Origin: Stutzerimonas stutzeri
Lineage (GTDB): Bacteria; Pseudomonadota; Gammaproteobacteria; Pseudomonadales; Pseudomonadaceae
Reading direction: 5' to 3'
DNA: 64,000 bases
Assembly (NCBI RefSeq): GCF_019090095.1
Contig: NZ_JAGQFP010000003.1
Location: 286,556 to 350,555, forward strand
The notes under the pieces: generated by a model
The model's database searches: none
What the model saw: the letters and a program-made list of their open reading frames with translations, nothing else
What the model was told of the DNA's origin: nothing
In this document: piece by piece, positions 9,251-19,878 of the stretch
Layout of the letters: each line of letters opens with the position of its first letter
Numbering within the stretch: the stretch's first letter is position 1
Translations under genes and position numbers: made by a program

Positions 9251-9697
9251 ATGCGCGCACTGTTCACCGCCGTCCTGATCGCATTGCCCTTGAGCTTCAC
9301 GTCCATGGCGTTCGCTGCCGACTCACCGGCTGGCCGCTGGCAGACCATCGATGACGAAACTGGCAAGCCCAAGTCCATTGTCGAGATCCAGCAGGCCGAC
9401 GATGGCACCCTGAGCGGCAAGGTCGCGCAAATTCTGCAGTCGGACCATGGCCCGAACCCGCTGTGTACGGAGTGCGAAGGCGAGCGCAAGGACCGGCCCA
9501 TCACCGGTATGACCATTCTCTGGGGCCTGAAACCCGACGGTGAAAACGTTTGGACCGGCGGCACCATCCTCGACCCGGCCAAGGGCAAGACCTACCGCGC
9601 CAAGGTGACGCTGCTCGAAGGCGGCGACAAGCTGGAGATGCGCGGTTACATCGGCATCGAAGCGCTGGGCCGCACGCAGACCTGGGTTCGTCAGTAA
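9251..9697 (+). CDS. DUF2147 family secreted protein
   Basis: 148 residues. Signal peptide to about residue 22 (MAFA), then SPAGRWQTIDDETGKPKSIVE and ITGMTILWGLKPDG, ending MRGYIGIEALGRTQTWVRQ. These segments and the length are typical of DUF2147, small periplasmic proteins of unknown function with a lipocalin-like barrel. The pair of cysteines in LCTECEG is visible. An AGGAGA ribosome site lies 5 bases before the ATG at 9251; an upstream in-frame ATG at 9218 has none. Single gene. Confidence 0.85.
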   Translation: MRALFTAVLIALPLSFTSMAFAADSPAGRWQTIDDETGKPKSIVEIQQADDGTLSGKVAQILQSDHGPNPLCTECEGERKDRPITGMTILWGLKPDGENVWTGGTILDPAKGKTYRAKVTLLEGGDKLEMRGYIGIEALGRTQTWVRQ

Positions 9698-9883
9698 CCC
9701 GGGCGAAACCTAGCCCATGCGGCGCGAGGCTCCTTCGATGCTGCTGGCGAGCGCTGTTTGACGTCATACCCACCAGCCCCCAAGACGCCCAGCAGGAAGC
9801 TCCCGCGACGTCGAGCGAATGGCCGAACCCTGTCTGATCAGCGGACCGTCGGGCTGCAACAGCAGCCGCTACAGCATCGCTGC

Positions 9884-11848
9884 TCAGTGCTCACCCACAC
9901 GGAAATGCCCGGCCAGCGTCTGCAATTCCTGGCTGAGCTGCCTGAACTGCTCGAGCGAGTGTGTCGTTTCCTCCATGCTGGTGAACGACAGGTCCGCCAC
10001 GTCCCGGATGTTGATGACACTGCGATTGATCTCTTCGGCCACCGCAGTCTGTTCCTCGGCGGCCGTGGCGATCTGCTGGGTCATCTGCTGGATACTGGAG
10101 ACCGCGGCGGCAATCTCGTTCAGGGCGAGCGCTGTCTGGTTCGCGTCGGTGGCGGTCAGCTGGACCAGCTCATTGCTCTGCTGCATCTGTCGAACCGAGG
10201 CCTTCGCACTGGTTTGCAGCGCATCGATGAGCTGCTGGATTTCGGCCGTCGATTGCTGGGTGCGCTGGGCCAGCGAGCGGACCTCATCGGCCACCACGGC
10301 GAAGCCCCGTCCTTGCTCCCCGGCGCGCGCTGCCTCGATGGCGGCGTTCAACGCGAGCAGGTTGGTCTGCTCGGCGACGGTCTTGATGACATCGAGCACG
10401 GTGCCGATGCGTTGGCTCTCGTCGCTCAGCGCATCGATACCACGCACCGCCTGCTGGACCGATTCGACCAGTTGCCCTACGCGCTGCATGCTCTGGTTGA
10501 CCATCGCGTGCCCGTCGCCGACGGTGCGGTCGGCCACCCGTGCAGAACCCGCCGCCTCTTCGGCGTTGCGCGCCACCTCGTGCACCGTCGCGGACATCTC
10601 GTTCATCGCCGTGGCGACCTGATCGATCTCGACGCGCTGTCGCAGCACCCCATCCCGGGCTTGTGCGGTGACGCCCGCTACCTGTTCCGCGGAATCGGCG
10701 ATCTGCGTCACCGCCCCTTGCAGGCGGCCCACGATCCCGCGCAGGCTCGTCGACATTTCCTGCATCGCCTGCATCAGCTGGCCGAACTCATCACGACGGT
10801 TAACCACGATGTGCGCGCTGAGGTCGCCTCGGGCGATCTGATTGGCGGCCTTTATCACTTCGCGCAGTGGCCGGACGATCAGCCGGGTTATCAACAGCGA
10901 GGCGATGACGCCGACGATCAAGGCCAATCCGGACGCGAGCAGAATCAAGCGGCTGCTGGCGACCAGGTTGTCGTGCATGGCGTCTTGCTGGGCCTGATAA
11001 GCCCTGTCCGCAGCCTCGAGCGCGCCTGCGGCACGGTCGTTCATTTCGGCGTACAGGCGAGCGCCGTCCGCCAGCGCCTGGGTGTAATCGGCCAGCCGGT
11101 CGTTGAAGGACTTGATGTTGCCCGCCACCTCGGTCAGCACCGAGCCATACATGCCCCGGTCCAACGCTTCCATCAGCGTGTTAGTGAGATCCAGCGCCGC
11201 CTGGGCCTGCTGGATCGTCGTGGCCGGCGCTTCGTCGCGCTGCTGAGTGCGCTGGCGAGCCTCGTTCAGGGCGGAAAGAATCAGGCTGTACAGTTGAGCG
11301 ATCTGCTGCCCCTGGCTGACCATCTCGGCGCCTCGCTGCCCCTCGGATTCCTTGAGGTCGTAGAGGCCGTCTTCGACCAGCCCGCTCTGCAGGATATCGA
11401 GGCTGTTGGAGGCGCTGACGACTGACCAGTAGGCGGAATCCAGCGCGATGGTTTTGGCGTCGGACACCTGCACGAAACGGCCGAAGGCCGCCTGATAGTC
11501 GCCAAGGGCTTGCTCAACGCTGGTGAGCCCCTGTTGTTGCGCCTCGCCCACTTGCGCCTTGAGCTCGGCAACGTTGGCCAGGGTTGTGGCCACCTGGTCG
11601 TTGAGTGCCTTGACCTGGTTTGCGTCACCGCTTTCCGTGAATTGTTGCTCGATGCTGCGGATGGACAGGACCTCGGTTTTTATCGACGACACGCGCTTGA
11701 GTGCATCGAATCGCGTGTTCACCGACTGCAGGGCCGTCAGCCCAGCGATGGTGACTACGGCGGTCAGCAGCAAGACCAGGCCGAAACCGAGGGCGAGTTT
11801 GGTAGCCGTTCCCATATTGGCCAGTCTGGCCGTCGCGAAACCGAGCAT
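9884..11848 (-). CDS. Methyl-accepting chemotaxis protein with a large helical (HBM-type) sensor
   Basis: About 654 residues. One membrane helix near the N-terminus (about 14-36), a helical periplasmic sensor of about 260 residues, a second membrane helix (about 295-318), a HAMP domain, and a cytoplasmic hairpin with the invariant tip [20 protein letters not shown]. The sensor length and all-helical character suggest the HBM class, which in Pseudomonas binds organic acids; the ligand here is not known. Start codons at 11854 and 11848 both follow GGACGGAAG; 11848 has the better spacing. The in-frame ATG at 11878 has no ribosome site. Confidence 0.92.
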   Translation of the reverse strand: MLGFATARLANMGTATKLALGFGLVLLLTAVVTIAGLTALQSVNTRFDALKRVSSIKTEVLSIRSIEQQFTESGDANQVKALNDQVATTLANVAELKAQVGEAQQQGLTSVEQALGDYQAAFGRFVQVSDAKTIALDSAYWSVVSASNSLDILQSGLVEDGLYDLKESEGQRGAEMVSQGQQIAQLYSLILSALNEARQRTQQRDEAPATTIQQAQAALDLTNTLMEALDRGMYGSVLTEVAGNIKSFNDRLADYTQALADGARLYAEMNDRAAGALEAADRAYQAQQDAMHDNLVASSRLILLASGLALIVGVIASLLITRLIVRPLREVIKAANQIARGDLSAHIVVNRRDEFGQLMQAMQEMSTSLRGIVGRLQGAVTQIADSAEQVAGVTAQARDGVLRQRVEIDQVATAMNEMSATVHEVARNAEEAAGSARVADRTVGDGHAMVNQSMQRVGQLVESVQQAVRGIDALSDESQRIGTVLDVIKTVAEQTNLLALNAAIEAARAGEQGRGFAVVADEVRSLAQRTQQSTAEIQQLIDALQTSAKASVRQMQQSNELVQLTATDANQTALALNEIAAAVSSIQQMTQQIATAAEEQTAVAEEINRSVINIRDVADLSFTSMEETTHSLEQFRQLSQELQTLAGHFRVGEH

Positions 11849-11913
11849 CGTCATCTTCCGTCCGTGTGGCAGCAACATAAATGGCCCTTGGCCATAAGTG
11901 CCTGTCTCTCATT

Positions 11914-11940
11914 CTGTCGACCGCATGGCAATCGTTTTTA
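11914..11940 (-). promoter_or_regulatory. Possible FliA (sigma-28) promoter for the chemoreceptor
   Basis: On the minus strand, TAAA, 15 bases, then GTCGACAG, against the flagellar consensus TAAA-N15-GCCGATAA. The -35 is exact and the CGA core of the -10 is kept, but three of eight -10 positions differ. It lies about 65 bases before the start codon. Confidence 0.4.
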
Positions 11941-12376
11941 GCCGCGTCGCCCGGATCAGCGGCAAAGGGGTCGCTTTCTAGAATGGCGATGTCGCATGTA
12001 TGACGCCTTGCGAGTTCATTCGCCGACAAGGGCCGTCATAAGGGGCGACCTTACGAACTGGCAGGACAGCGGATGCAATGCTTATGTAGCGCCGCGGTAG
12101 CTAGCAGCCTTTCGATAGGCGTAAGAGCGATCGTCCCAGGCTCGGGGTGGCCGACCGTCGACGGCCAAGCGGCTTCCTCGGCTAGCGGTGCCGAGCAGAC
12201 AAGCGGGGATCGCTGAGCGAGACGGGAATCACATTGCCAAGCGTGCCTGATCCCCCCGCCGATGTTGCAGTTGCGACCGTCACTTACTTGATTTTGCCAG
12301 CCCGCTTGCACGGCTCTTTCGTCAGGCCGCCGCGACTGTCTACCATCGGACCACGGATCATTTCAGGACACCTCAC
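11941..12376. other. 436-base divergent intergenic stretch without a supported gene
   Basis: It separates the chemoreceptor from the divergent NTF2-like gene. A reverse-strand open frame at 12051-12311 has no ribosome site or recognisable protein pattern. The part near 12340-12376 should hold the promoter of the trio at 12377. I see no repeat or terminator here. Confidence 0.45.
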
Positions 12377-12784
12377 ATGCATCAGGCCACCGCTCAGCTA
12401 CTGCAACGCTACTACGATGCCTTCAATGCCGGAGACATGGAGACCTTCCTCTCGCTGCTCACCGACGATGTCATTCACGACATCAACCAGGGTGGGCGCG
12501 AGGTCGGCAAGCCGGCCTTCGCGGCGTTCATGGAGCGCATGAACCGCAACTACCGGGAAACGATCGTGGACCTCTCGATCACCACGAATGAAGCCGGTGA
12601 CCGCGCTGCGGTCGAATTCACCGTGCTAGGCGAATACCTGGCGACCGACGAGGGGCTGCCCGAAGCGAAGGGCCAGACCTACCGCCTTCCGGCGGGTGCG
12701 TTCTTCGTCATCCGAGAGGGGCAGGTGGCGCGGGTCACCAATTACTACAACCTTGAAGACTGGATCGCTCAAGTGTCCGCGTAA
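12377..12784 (+). CDS. NTF2-like (ketosteroid-isomerase-related) protein
   Basis: 135 residues. The N-terminus (ATAQLLQRYYDAFNAGDMETFLSLLTDDVIHDIN) and the C-terminal KVTNYY-like strand (ARVTNYYNLEDWIAQV) are typical of SnoaL/NTF2-fold proteins, which form a small cone-shaped pocket. The family includes isomerases and many proteins of unknown reaction. It is first of three genes whose ends overlap: its TAA shares bases with the ATG of the acetyltransferase gene. Co-translation suggests all three act on one compound, which the sequence does not reveal. Confidence 0.83.
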   Translation: MHQATAQLLQRYYDAFNAGDMETFLSLLTDDVIHDINQGGREVGKPAFAAFMERMNRNYRETIVDLSITTNEAGDRAAVEFTVLGEYLATDEGLPEAKGQTYRLPAGAFFVIREGQVARVTNYYNLEDWIAQVSA

Positions 12785-13380
12785 TGGCCAAGCTGATCTT
12801 CCGGCGCCTGTCTGGCGCAGCGCTTCACCGGTTCATCCCCGAACTGGCCCGGCTACGCATGCGCGTGTTCCGTGACTTCCCCTACCTGTATGACGGCGAC
12901 CCCGATTACGAGGCGCGCTATCTGCAGACCTACATCGAAGCGCCGCACAGTGTGGTGGTGCTGGCATTCGATGGCGAGAACGTCGTCGGTGCGTCTACCG
13001 GATTGCCGCTGCGCCATGAAACGGAGGAAGTCCAGCAGCCCTTTCGTGAGGCTGACTACAACGTCGATGAGCTCTTTTACTGCGGCGAATCCGTGCTACT
13101 GCCGCAATACCGTGGCCAGGGGGCGGGCGTGGCGTTTTTTGAACAGCGTGAGCTTCACGCACGCGCCATTGGCGGTATGAAGTACTCCTGCTTTTGCGCC
13201 GTGGAGCGCCCCGCCACCCATCCCGCGCGTCCTGCCGACTACCGACCACTGGACGAGTTCTGGCGTCATCGTGGCTACGAAAAACACCCGGAGCTGGCGA
13301 CGCACTTCAGCTGGAAAGACCTTGGCGATGCGCAGGAAACAGCCAAGCCCATGACCTTCTGGATGAAATCCCTGCAATGA
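12784..13380 (+). CDS. GNAT family N-acetyltransferase
   Basis: 198 residues. The acetyl-CoA binding region is visible as ESVLLPQYRGQGAGVAFFEQRE (about residues 102-123, with the Q/RxxGxG/A signature), after an N-terminal receptor part with FPYLYDGDPDYEARYLQTY. The C-terminus (YRPLDEFWRHRGYEKHPEL) is a conserved tail seen in uncharacterised GNAT proteins of this size. Its ATG overlaps the stop of the NTF2-like gene and its TGA overlaps the ATG of the hydrolase gene. The acceptor substrate is unknown. Confidence 0.85.
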   Translation: MAKLIFRRLSGAALHRFIPELARLRMRVFRDFPYLYDGDPDYEARYLQTYIEAPHSVVVLAFDGENVVGASTGLPLRHETEEVQQPFREADYNVDELFYCGESVLLPQYRGQGAGVAFFEQRELHARAIGGMKYSCFCAVERPATHPARPADYRPLDEFWRHRGYEKHPELATHFSWKDLGDAQETAKPMTFWMKSLQ

Positions 13381-14252
13381 GCGCATTCAAACTCGCGACC
13401 GCCCAGTACGACATCGGCTTCTTTGCACACTGGGATGAGTTCGCCGAAAAACTTGAGCGCTGGATTGCCAGCGCCGCGCAGCAAGGCGCCAGGCTGTTGG
13501 TGTTTCCCGAGTACGGCAGCATGGAACTGGCCTCGCTGTTCGGCGAGACGGTTTATGACGACCTGCAGCACCAGCTGCAGGCCATGCAGACCTTGCTGCC
13601 AAAATGGCACGCCATCCACCAGGCACTGGCCAGCCGCCACAACGTATTGGTTCTCGCCAGCTCCTTCCCGACCGAACTGCAGGCGGGGCGCGTGGTAAAC
13701 CGGGCGACCCTGTTTGGCCCCCAAGGGACGCTAGGGCATCAGGACAAACTGATGATGACTCGCTTTGAGGCCGAACAATGGCAGGTCAGCGCAGGCGACC
13801 AGATCGAAGTGATCGATACCGAACTGGGCCGTATCGGCATCCTGATTTGCTACGACTCGGAGTTCCCGATGATTGCGAACCAGCAGGTTGCAGCCGGAGC
13901 CGATCTGCTGCTGGTGCCTAGCTGCACCGATACCCAGGCAGGTTTCCATCGGGTGCGCATCGGTTGCCAGGCCCGGGCGCTGGAAAATCAGTGCTATGTG
14001 GTCCAGGCGCCCACCGTTGGCCATGCGCCCTGGTCCGAAGCGGTAGATATCAACATCGGCCGCGCCAGTGTCTATACGCCGGTCGATTACGGCTTTCCCG
14101 ATGACGGCATCCTGGCGGAAGGCCCCGACGACGAGCCCCGTTGGGTCTTCGCAACCATCGATCTAAGCGAAATTGCCCGCATCCGCGCTGAGGGCCAGGT
14201 CTTCAACCACCGTGACTGGCCGATGCAATTTGGGTTGAAGGGGCCGGGGTAG
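13377..14252 (+). CDS. Carbon-nitrogen hydrolase (nitrilase superfamily)
   Basis: 291 residues. The Glu-Lys-Cys catalytic triad is complete: Glu in FPEYGSME, Lys in GHQDKLMMTRFE and Cys in ILICYDSEFP. The enzyme should cleave an amide or nitrile C-N bond; the substrate cannot be read from the sequence. The start ATG at 13377 overlaps the acetyltransferase stop (ATGA); an in-frame ATG far upstream at 13194 lies inside the acetyltransferase gene and was rejected. Last gene of the NTF2-like/GNAT/nitrilase trio. Confidence 0.9.
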   Translation: MSAFKLATAQYDIGFFAHWDEFAEKLERWIASAAQQGARLLVFPEYGSMELASLFGETVYDDLQHQLQAMQTLLPKWHAIHQALASRHNVLVLASSFPTELQAGRVVNRATLFGPQGTLGHQDKLMMTRFEAEQWQVSAGDQIEVIDTELGRIGILICYDSEFPMIANQQVAAGADLLLVPSCTDTQAGFHRVRIGCQARALENQCYVVQAPTVGHAPWSEAVDINIGRASVYTPVDYGFPDDGILAEGPDDEPRWVFATIDLSEIARIRAEGQVFNHRDWPMQFGLKGPG

Positions 14253-14461
14253 ATGATGCTTTCGCCATGGGCCAGGTCCTGCGGCAGCAGGCAGAGGCGC
14301 ATCACGTAGCCGCGATCGATTCAAGACAGTGATGCTGTCCGCAGGGTGTCGAGACGGATGGCGCCCATCGGGGTGCCCCACTCCACAGAGTGCGGTCAGC
14401 GCGGTTCACTGCTTAGATATGCAAGCACCTTCTGCGCCCGTAGTTCACCGCCCGTCTGCAC

Positions 14462-14493
14462 CCAAAAAGAAAGGCGCCCTAAGGCGCCTTTCT
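14462..14493 (-). terminator. Rho-independent terminator of typA
   Basis: Stem AAAGGCGCC (14470-14478) pairs with GGCGCCTTT (14483-14491) around a CTAA loop. On the minus strand it is followed by TTTCTTTTTGGG. It lies 18 bases beyond the typA stop codon. Confidence 0.9.
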
Positions 14494-14510
14494 TCACTAC
14501 CGCTCGGTCA

Positions 14511-16331
14511 TCAGACCTTGGCGCGCTCGTAGCGCTTGCGGTCGTTCTCGTTGAGCAGCTTCTTGCGCAGGCGGATCGACTTCGGCGTCACTTCCACCAG
14601 CTCGTCGTCGGCGATGAATTCCAGCGCCTGCTCGAGGGTGAACTTGATCGGCGGAACCAGGGCGATGACTTCGTCCTTGCCCGAGGCACGCATGTTGTCG
14701 AGCTTCTTGCCCTTGGTGGGGTTGAGCACCAGGTCGTTGTCACGGCTGTTGATACCGCACAGCTGGCCTTCGTAGATCTCGTCGCCCGGCGCCAGGAACA
14801 GCTTGCCGCGCGCCTGCAGGGTTTCCAGCGAGTAGGTCAACGCCGTACCGGTGGCCATGGATACCAGCACGCCGTTCTGGCGGTTGGTGACTTCGCCGGC
14901 CTTGATCGCGCCGTAGTGGCTGAAGGTCGAGGTCAGGATGCCCGAGCCCGAGGTCAGGGTAAGGAAGTTGTTACGGAAGCCGATCAGGCCGCGCGCCGGG
15001 ATGGTGTATTCCAGGCGGATACGGCCCTTGCCGTCGGGGATCATGTTGGTCAGATCGCCCTTGCGCAGGCCCATCTGCTCCATGACCGGGCCCTGATGCT
15101 GTTCTTCGATGTCGATGGTGACGTTCTCGTACGGTTCCTGCTTTTCGCCGGCCTCGTTCTCGATGATTACCACTTCCGGACGGCCTACGGCCAGCTCGAA
15201 GCCTTCGCGGCGCATGTTCTCGATCAGGACCGACAGGTGCAGCTCGCCACGACCGGAGACCTTGAACTTCTCGGGGGAGTCGCCCTGCTCGACGCGCAGC
15301 GCCACGTTGTGCAGCAGCTCCTTGTCCAGACGGTCCTTGATGTTGCGGCTGGTGACGAACTTGCCTTCCTTGCCGGCGAACGGCGAGTCGTTGACCTGGA
15401 AGGTCATGCTCACGGTCGGCTGGTCGACGGTCAGCGGCGGCAGGGCCTCGACGGCGTTCTGATCGCACAGGGTGTCGGAGATGTACAGCTCGTCCATGCC
15501 GGAGACGCAGACGATGTCGCCGGCCTGGGCTTCAGGCACTTCGACGCGCTGCAGACCGGAGTGCCCCATGATCTTGAGGATACGGCCATTGCGCTTCTTG
15601 CCGTCGGCGCCGATGGCGGTCACCGGGGTGTTGGACTTGACGGTACCGCGGGCGATACGACCGATGCCGATTACACCGAGGAAGCTGTTGTAGTCCAGCT
15701 GCGAGATCTGCATCTGGAACGGACCATCGACGTCCACGACCGGTGCCGGCACGTGGTCGACGATGGCCTGGAACAGGGCGTCCATGTTGTCGTCCATGTT
15801 CTCGTAGTCCATGCCGGCAATGCCGTTCAGGGCCGAGGCGTAGACGATCGGGAAGTCCAGCTGCTCGTCGGTGGCGCCGAGGTTGTCGAACAGGTCGAAG
15901 ATCTGGTCGATGACCCAGTCCGGACGCGCGCCGGGACGGTCGATCTTGTTCACCACGACGATCGGGCGCAGGCCGGCCTTGAACGCCTTCTGGGTCACGA
16001 AGCGGGTCTGCGGCATCGGGCCGTCTTGTGCATCGACCACCAGCAGCACGGAGTCGACCATCGACATCACGCGCTCGACCTCACCACCGAAGTCGGCGTG
16101 GCCGGGGGTGTCGACGATATTGATGTTGTAGTCCTTCCACTTCAGCGCGGTGTTCTTGGCCAGGATGGTGATGCCGCGTTCCTTTTCCTGGTCGTTGGAG
16201 TCCATCACTCGCTCGTTTTCGGCTTCCTTGCGGTCCAGGGTGCCGGACAGGCGCAGGAGTTTGTCGACGAGGGTGGTTTTGCCATGGTCGACGTGGGCGA
16301 TGATGGCGATGTTGCGGAGATTCTCGATCAC
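14511..16331 (-). CDS. typA: Translational GTPase TypA/BipA
   Basis: 606 residues, the normal length. The G1 motif AHVDHGKTT is near residues 12-20, G3 DTPGHADF and G4 NKIDRPGA follow, then the elongation-factor-like domains II, III and V and the TypA C-terminal domain. It binds ribosomes and affects assembly and stress or cold growth. The start is a GTG at 16331 ([11 protein letters not shown]), because the family begins there; the ATG at 16418 would add 29 residues of non-conserved sequence. The ribosome site AGAGA is weak. The terminator lies just downstream, so it is a single transcript end. Confidence 0.96.
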   Translation of the reverse strand: MIENLRNIAIIAHVDHGKTTLVDKLLRLSGTLDRKEAENERVMDSNDQEKERGITILAKNTALKWKDYNINIVDTPGHADFGGEVERVMSMVDSVLLVVDAQDGPMPQTRFVTQKAFKAGLRPIVVVNKIDRPGARPDWVIDQIFDLFDNLGATDEQLDFPIVYASALNGIAGMDYENMDDNMDALFQAIVDHVPAPVVDVDGPFQMQISQLDYNSFLGVIGIGRIARGTVKSNTPVTAIGADGKKRNGRILKIMGHSGLQRVEVPEAQAGDIVCVSGMDELYISDTLCDQNAVEALPPLTVDQPTVSMTFQVNDSPFAGKEGKFVTSRNIKDRLDKELLHNVALRVEQGDSPEKFKVSGRGELHLSVLIENMRREGFELAVGRPEVVIIENEAGEKQEPYENVTIDIEEQHQGPVMEQMGLRKGDLTNMIPDGKGRIRLEYTIPARGLIGFRNNFLTLTSGSGILTSTFSHYGAIKAGEVTNRQNGVLVSMATGTALTYSLETLQARGKLFLAPGDEIYEGQLCGINSRDNDLVLNPTKGKKLDNMRASGKDEVIALVPPIKFTLEQALEFIADDELVEVTPKSIRLRKKLLNENDRKRYERAKV

Positions 16332-16494
16332 AAGTCTGTTTCTCTGTAAAAAAGCTACAAGCTGAAGGCCTGAAGCTGAAAGTTTGCCGGTTCGCACGCG
16401 CGAACGCCGGTACGTCATGAGCCGGGTGAGCCCGAGCGGGCCTCACCGGTCGGGAGGGCGATGGCGAATGCTGCCTCCCAGCAGGCCAGGCTGT

Positions 16495-17949
16495 TTAGCC
16501 CGGACGATAAACACGCACATTGACATGCCCCTCGCTCAGCAGATGATGAGCATGCAGGCGGCTCATGACACCTTTATCGCAATACAGCAGGTACTGGCGG
16601 TTCGAGTCCAGTTCCTTGAAACGGTTGTTGATCGCATAGAACGGCAACGTCTGCACTTCGATGCCTGCCAGCTGCAGAGGTTCGTCCTCGGCCGCGTCGG
16701 GGTGACGGATGTCGAGGACCACTTGGCCAGCCCTGGCTTCGCCAACTTCTTCGACTTGCAGATCCTGGCCCAGCTCGTCGATCACGCGGTCGATAGCGAC
16801 CTGGCGGGTATTGGCCATGGCGCGCTCGAGCACCGCCATGTCGAACTGCTTTTCCTCATGCTCGACACGGTAGCGCTTGGCCTTGGTGGTCGGGTTCTTG
16901 GAAATCACGCCACAATACTCGGGCATGTTCTTGGCGAACTCGGCGGTACCGATCTCGAAGGCCGTGTCGATGATGTCCTGCTTGTGGCTGGCGATCAGCG
17001 GGCGCAGCACCAGCATGTCGGTGGCCGAATCGATCACCGACAGGTTGGGCAACGTCTGGCTGGAAACCTGGGAAATCGCCTCGCCGGTGACCAGCGCATC
17101 GATATGCAGACGCTCGGCGATCTGGGTCGAAGCGCGCAACATCATGCGCTTGAGCACGACACCCATCTGACTGTTGTCGACCTTCTCGAGAATCTCGCCG
17201 ACCACTTCTTCGAACGGCACGCTGATAAACAACACGCGGTGCGAGCTGCCGTACTTCTTCCATAGATAGTGGGCGACTTCCATCACACCCAGCTCATGGG
17301 CGCGACCGCCGAGGTTGAAGAAGCAGAAATGGGTCATCAGCCCGCGGCGCATCATCTGATAGGCCGCCACGGTGGAGTCGAAGCCGCCGGACATCAGCAC
17401 CAGCGTCTGCTCCAGCGCGCCCAGCGGATAACCGCCAATGCCGTCATGCTGGGCATGCACGATGAACACGCGCTGATCACGGATTTCCATCCGCACTTCG
17501 ATTTCCGGCGCCTTCAGCGAGATACCGGCAGCGCCGCATTCCTCGCGCAGCCGGCTGCCGACCAGCCGCTCGACGTCCATCGAGCTGAACGGGTGCTTGC
17601 CCGCGCGCTTGCAGCGCACGGCGAAGATCTTGCCAGCCAGCCGATCGGCGAAGTGCGCCTTGCATTTCTCGACGATGTCCTCGGGATCGACCAGCGGATA
17701 CTCGTGGACCTCCAGGCAATGGGCGATACCCGGCGTGCAACGCAAACGCTCGATCATCTCGCGCAGCGGTTTGGCGTCGCTGAGCGCGGTTTCCACTTCG
17801 ACGTTATCCCACACCCCTTCCACCCGCACATCGGGATCGAGGTCGCGCAGCACGGTGCGGATGTTCTTCGCCAATTGGCGAATGAAGCCCTTTCGCACCG
17901 GCGGGCTCTTGATGGTGATTTCTGGGAATACTTTGACGATCAGTTTCAT
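16495..17949 (-). CDS. thiI: tRNA 4-thiouridine synthase ThiI
   Basis: 484 residues. N-terminal ferredoxin-like and THUMP domains, a PP-loop ATPase motif [13 protein letters not shown] near residue 185, and a C-terminal rhodanese domain with the active Cys in [12 protein letters not shown]. It moves sulfur to U8 of tRNA and to the thiazole precursor of thiamine. The full-length form with rhodanese domain is the gammaproteobacterial type. The start at 17949 ([11 protein letters not shown]) matches the family; the in-frame ATG at 18051 lies in the glnA regulatory region. It is divergent from glnA. Confidence 0.96.
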   Translation of the reverse strand: MKLIVKVFPEITIKSPPVRKGFIRQLAKNIRTVLRDLDPDVRVEGVWDNVEVETALSDAKPLREMIERLRCTPGIAHCLEVHEYPLVDPEDIVEKCKAHFADRLAGKIFAVRCKRAGKHPFSSMDVERLVGSRLREECGAAGISLKAPEIEVRMEIRDQRVFIVHAQHDGIGGYPLGALEQTLVLMSGGFDSTVAAYQMMRRGLMTHFCFFNLGGRAHELGVMEVAHYLWKKYGSSHRVLFISVPFEEVVGEILEKVDNSQMGVVLKRMMLRASTQIAERLHIDALVTGEAISQVSSQTLPNLSVIDSATDMLVLRPLIASHKQDIIDTAFEIGTAEFAKNMPEYCGVISKNPTTKAKRYRVEHEEKQFDMAVLERAMANTRQVAIDRVIDELGQDLQVEEVGEARAGQVVLDIRHPDAAEDEPLQLAGIEVQTLPFYAINNRFKELDSNRQYLLYCDKGVMSRLHAHHLLSEGHVNVRVYRPG

Positions 17950-18046
17950 GGAAACAGCGCGTGCGCCGGCAAGGCGTAAAAAGAGGGGGGCGGAGTATAT
18001 CGGAAATTGATCAAGCTTTAGGCAGTTTTCTCGAAGAGAACCATAA

Positions 18047-18062
18047 TGCACCTAAATTGAAC
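18047..18062. promoter_or_regulatory. Upstream, weaker NtrC-like site of glnA
   Basis: TGCACC-TAAAT-TGAAC: the left half fits the GCACY half site of NtrC, the right half is degenerate. Its centre is 31 bases (three helical turns) from the perfect site at 18077, the arrangement known for tandem NtrC sites at enteric glnA. Confidence 0.5.
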
Positions 18063-18076
18063 AAAGCGATTTTTCT

Positions 18077-18095
18077 GCGCACCAATAAGGTGCGC
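18077..18095. promoter_or_regulatory. NtrC enhancer site of glnA
   Basis: A perfect inverted repeat, GCGCACC-AATAA-GGTGCGC, contains the NtrC consensus GCACY-N5-RGTGC. It lies about 92 bases upstream of the sigma-54 promoter. It is followed by five T and could also fold as a terminator, but no gene reads into it on this strand. Confidence 0.75.
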
Positions 18096-18177
18096 TTTTT
18101 CTTGTGTCGGCCAGACCACTCGACGGCATCCGCCGAAGAAACACCCTATATAGGCGTCCAGACCCAATACGGAGCAC

Positions 18178-18193
18178 TGGCATGCAATTTGCT
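18178..18193 (+). promoter_or_regulatory. Sigma-54 promoter of glnA
   Basis: TGGCATG-CAAT-TTGCT agrees with the consensus TGGCACG-N4-TTGCW, with the invariant GG and GC at the correct distance of 12 bases. It is about 96 bases before the glnA start. Activity would require NtrC bound at the sites upstream. Confidence 0.85.
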
Positions 18194-18288
18194 CCCTTGT
18201 GAGGCAGGTCGCCATGGCGGAACATCGCCGCCCGGCTTCACCCTGATTCGGAAGCAACCTGTCACGCTTCCACCACTTGGAGAACACC

Positions 18289-19695
18289 ATGTCGAAGTCG
18301 CTTCAACTGATCAAAGATTACGATGTGAAGTGGATTGATCTGCGCTTCACTGATACCAAAGGCAAACAGCACCACGTGACTGTCCCGGCGCGTGACGCTC
18401 AGGATGAAGACTTCTTCGAGCACGGCAAGATGTTCGACGGTTCCTCCATCCATGGTTGGAAAGGCATCGAAGCCTCCGACATGATCCTGATGCCGGTCGA
18501 CGAGACCGCTGTACTGGATCCGTTCACCGAAGAACCGACCCTGATTCTGGTCTGCGACATCGTTGAGCCGAGCACCATGCAGGGCTACGATCGCGACCCA
18601 CGCTCGATCGCCAAGCGCGCCGAGGAATTCCTCAAGTCCACCGGCATCGGCGACACCGTCTTCGTCGGTCCGGAGCCCGAGTTCTTCATCTTCGACGAAG
18701 TGAAGTTCAAGTCCGACATCTCCGGCTCCATGTTCAAGATCTACTCCGAACAGGGTTCCTGGATGACCGACCAGGACGTCGAAGGCGGCAACAAGGGCCA
18801 CCGCCCGGCCGTCAAGGGCGGCTACTTCCCGGTTCCGCCGTGCGACCACGACCATGAAATCCGTACCGCCATGTGCAACGCCATGGAAGAAATGGGCCTG
18901 GTCGTCGAAGTGCATCACCACGAAGTGGCGACTGCCGGCCAGAACGAAATCGGCGTCAAGTTCAACACGCTGGTCAACAAGGCTGACGAAGTTCAGACCC
19001 TGAAGTACTGCGTGCACAACGTCGCCGACGCCTATGGCAAGACCGCGACCTTCATGCCGAAGCCACTGTACGGCGACAACGGTTCGGGCATGCACGTACA
19101 CATGTCGATCTCCAAGGACGGCAAGAACACCTTCGCTGGCGAAGGCTATGCCGGTCTGTCCGAGACCGCCCTGTACTTCATCGGCGGCATTATCAAGCAC
19201 GGTAAGGCGCTGAACGGCTTCACCAACCCGTCGACCAACTCCTACAAGCGTCTGGTCCCGGGCTTCGAAGCACCGGTCATGCTGGCCTACTCGGCGCGCA
19301 ACCGTTCCGCTTCGATCCGTATTCCGTACGTATCCAGCCCGAAAGCCCGCCGCATCGAAGCGCGCTTCCCGGATCCGGCTGCCAACCCCTACCTGTGCTT
19401 CGCCGCACTGCTGATGGCTGGCCTGGACGGTATCCAGAACAAGATCCATCCTGGCGATGCCGCCGACAAGAACCTGTACGATCTGCCGCCGGAAGAAGGC
19501 AAGCTGATCCCGCAGGTCTGCGGCAGCCTGAAGGAAGCCCTGGAAGAACTCGACAAGGGCCGTGCGTTCCTGACCAAGGGCGGCGTGTTCTCCGACGACT
19601 TCATCGATGCCTACCTCGAGCTCAAGAGCGAGGAAGAAATCAAGGTCCGCACCTTCGTTCACCCGCTGGAATACGACCTGTACTACAGCGTCTGA
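18289..19695 (+). CDS. glnA: Glutamine synthetase, type I
   Basis: 468 residues. It joins ammonia to glutamate using ATP. The metal and ATP motifs are intact ([35 protein letters not shown]) and the adenylylation tyrosine is residue 397 in NLYDLPPEE, so control by GlnE is expected. The start at 18289 ([12 protein letters not shown]) follows TTGGAGAA and replaces an in-frame ATG at 18277. Transcription control is readable: sigma-54 promoter and NtrC sites upstream, strong terminator downstream. Confidence 0.98.
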   Translation: MSKSLQLIKDYDVKWIDLRFTDTKGKQHHVTVPARDAQDEDFFEHGKMFDGSSIHGWKGIEASDMILMPVDETAVLDPFTEEPTLILVCDIVEPSTMQGYDRDPRSIAKRAEEFLKSTGIGDTVFVGPEPEFFIFDEVKFKSDISGSMFKIYSEQGSWMTDQDVEGGNKGHRPAVKGGYFPVPPCDHDHEIRTAMCNAMEEMGLVVEVHHHEVATAGQNEIGVKFNTLVNKADEVQTLKYCVHNVADAYGKTATFMPKPLYGDNGSGMHVHMSISKDGKNTFAGEGYAGLSETALYFIGGIIKHGKALNGFTNPSTNSYKRLVPGFEAPVMLAYSARNRSASIRIPYVSSPKARRIEARFPDPAANPYLCFAALLMAGLDGIQNKIHPGDAADKNLYDLPPEEGKLIPQVCGSLKEALEELDKGRAFLTKGGVFSDDFIDAYLELKSEEEIKVRTFVHPLEYDLYYSV

Positions 19696-19711
19696 TCCAG
19701 TCCGCGTGACA

Positions 19712-19739
19712 GAAAAGGCCTCCTTCGGGAGGCTTTTTC
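19712..19739 (+). terminator. Rho-independent terminator of glnA
   Basis: Stem GCCTCC, loop TTCG, stem GGAGGC, then five T, 17 bases after the glnA stop codon. Confidence 0.92.
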
Positions 19740-19878
19740 GTTTCCGCACCGAGGCGACCCGGGACCTCCACACCGCTACGGGCCAGCGCAGTGGTGCCGA
19801 TCCCAAATCGCAACGCTGGCACTTGCCTAGCAGCCGTCACAGTGCAAGGCTGCCGCTACCCACTTCGCGGAGCTTCCC

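Noticed and set aside
9758..11425. 555-codon plus-strand frame opposite the chemoreceptor
   Set aside because: The opposite strand carries all MCP motifs; this frame has none and no ribosome site.
12051..12311. 86-codon minus-strand frame between the chemoreceptor and the NTF2-like gene
   Set aside because: No ribosome site and no protein-like pattern.
14346..16349. Long open frame (667 codons) on the plus strand opposite typA
   Set aside because: It is the antisense shadow of a fully conserved GTPase gene; high GC keeps the frame open, and its residues follow no family.
18077..18105. GCGCACC/GGTGCGC hairpin followed by T as a transcription terminator
   Set aside because: No gene reads into it on the plus strand, and its sequence fits the NtrC consensus with correct distance to the glnA promoter.
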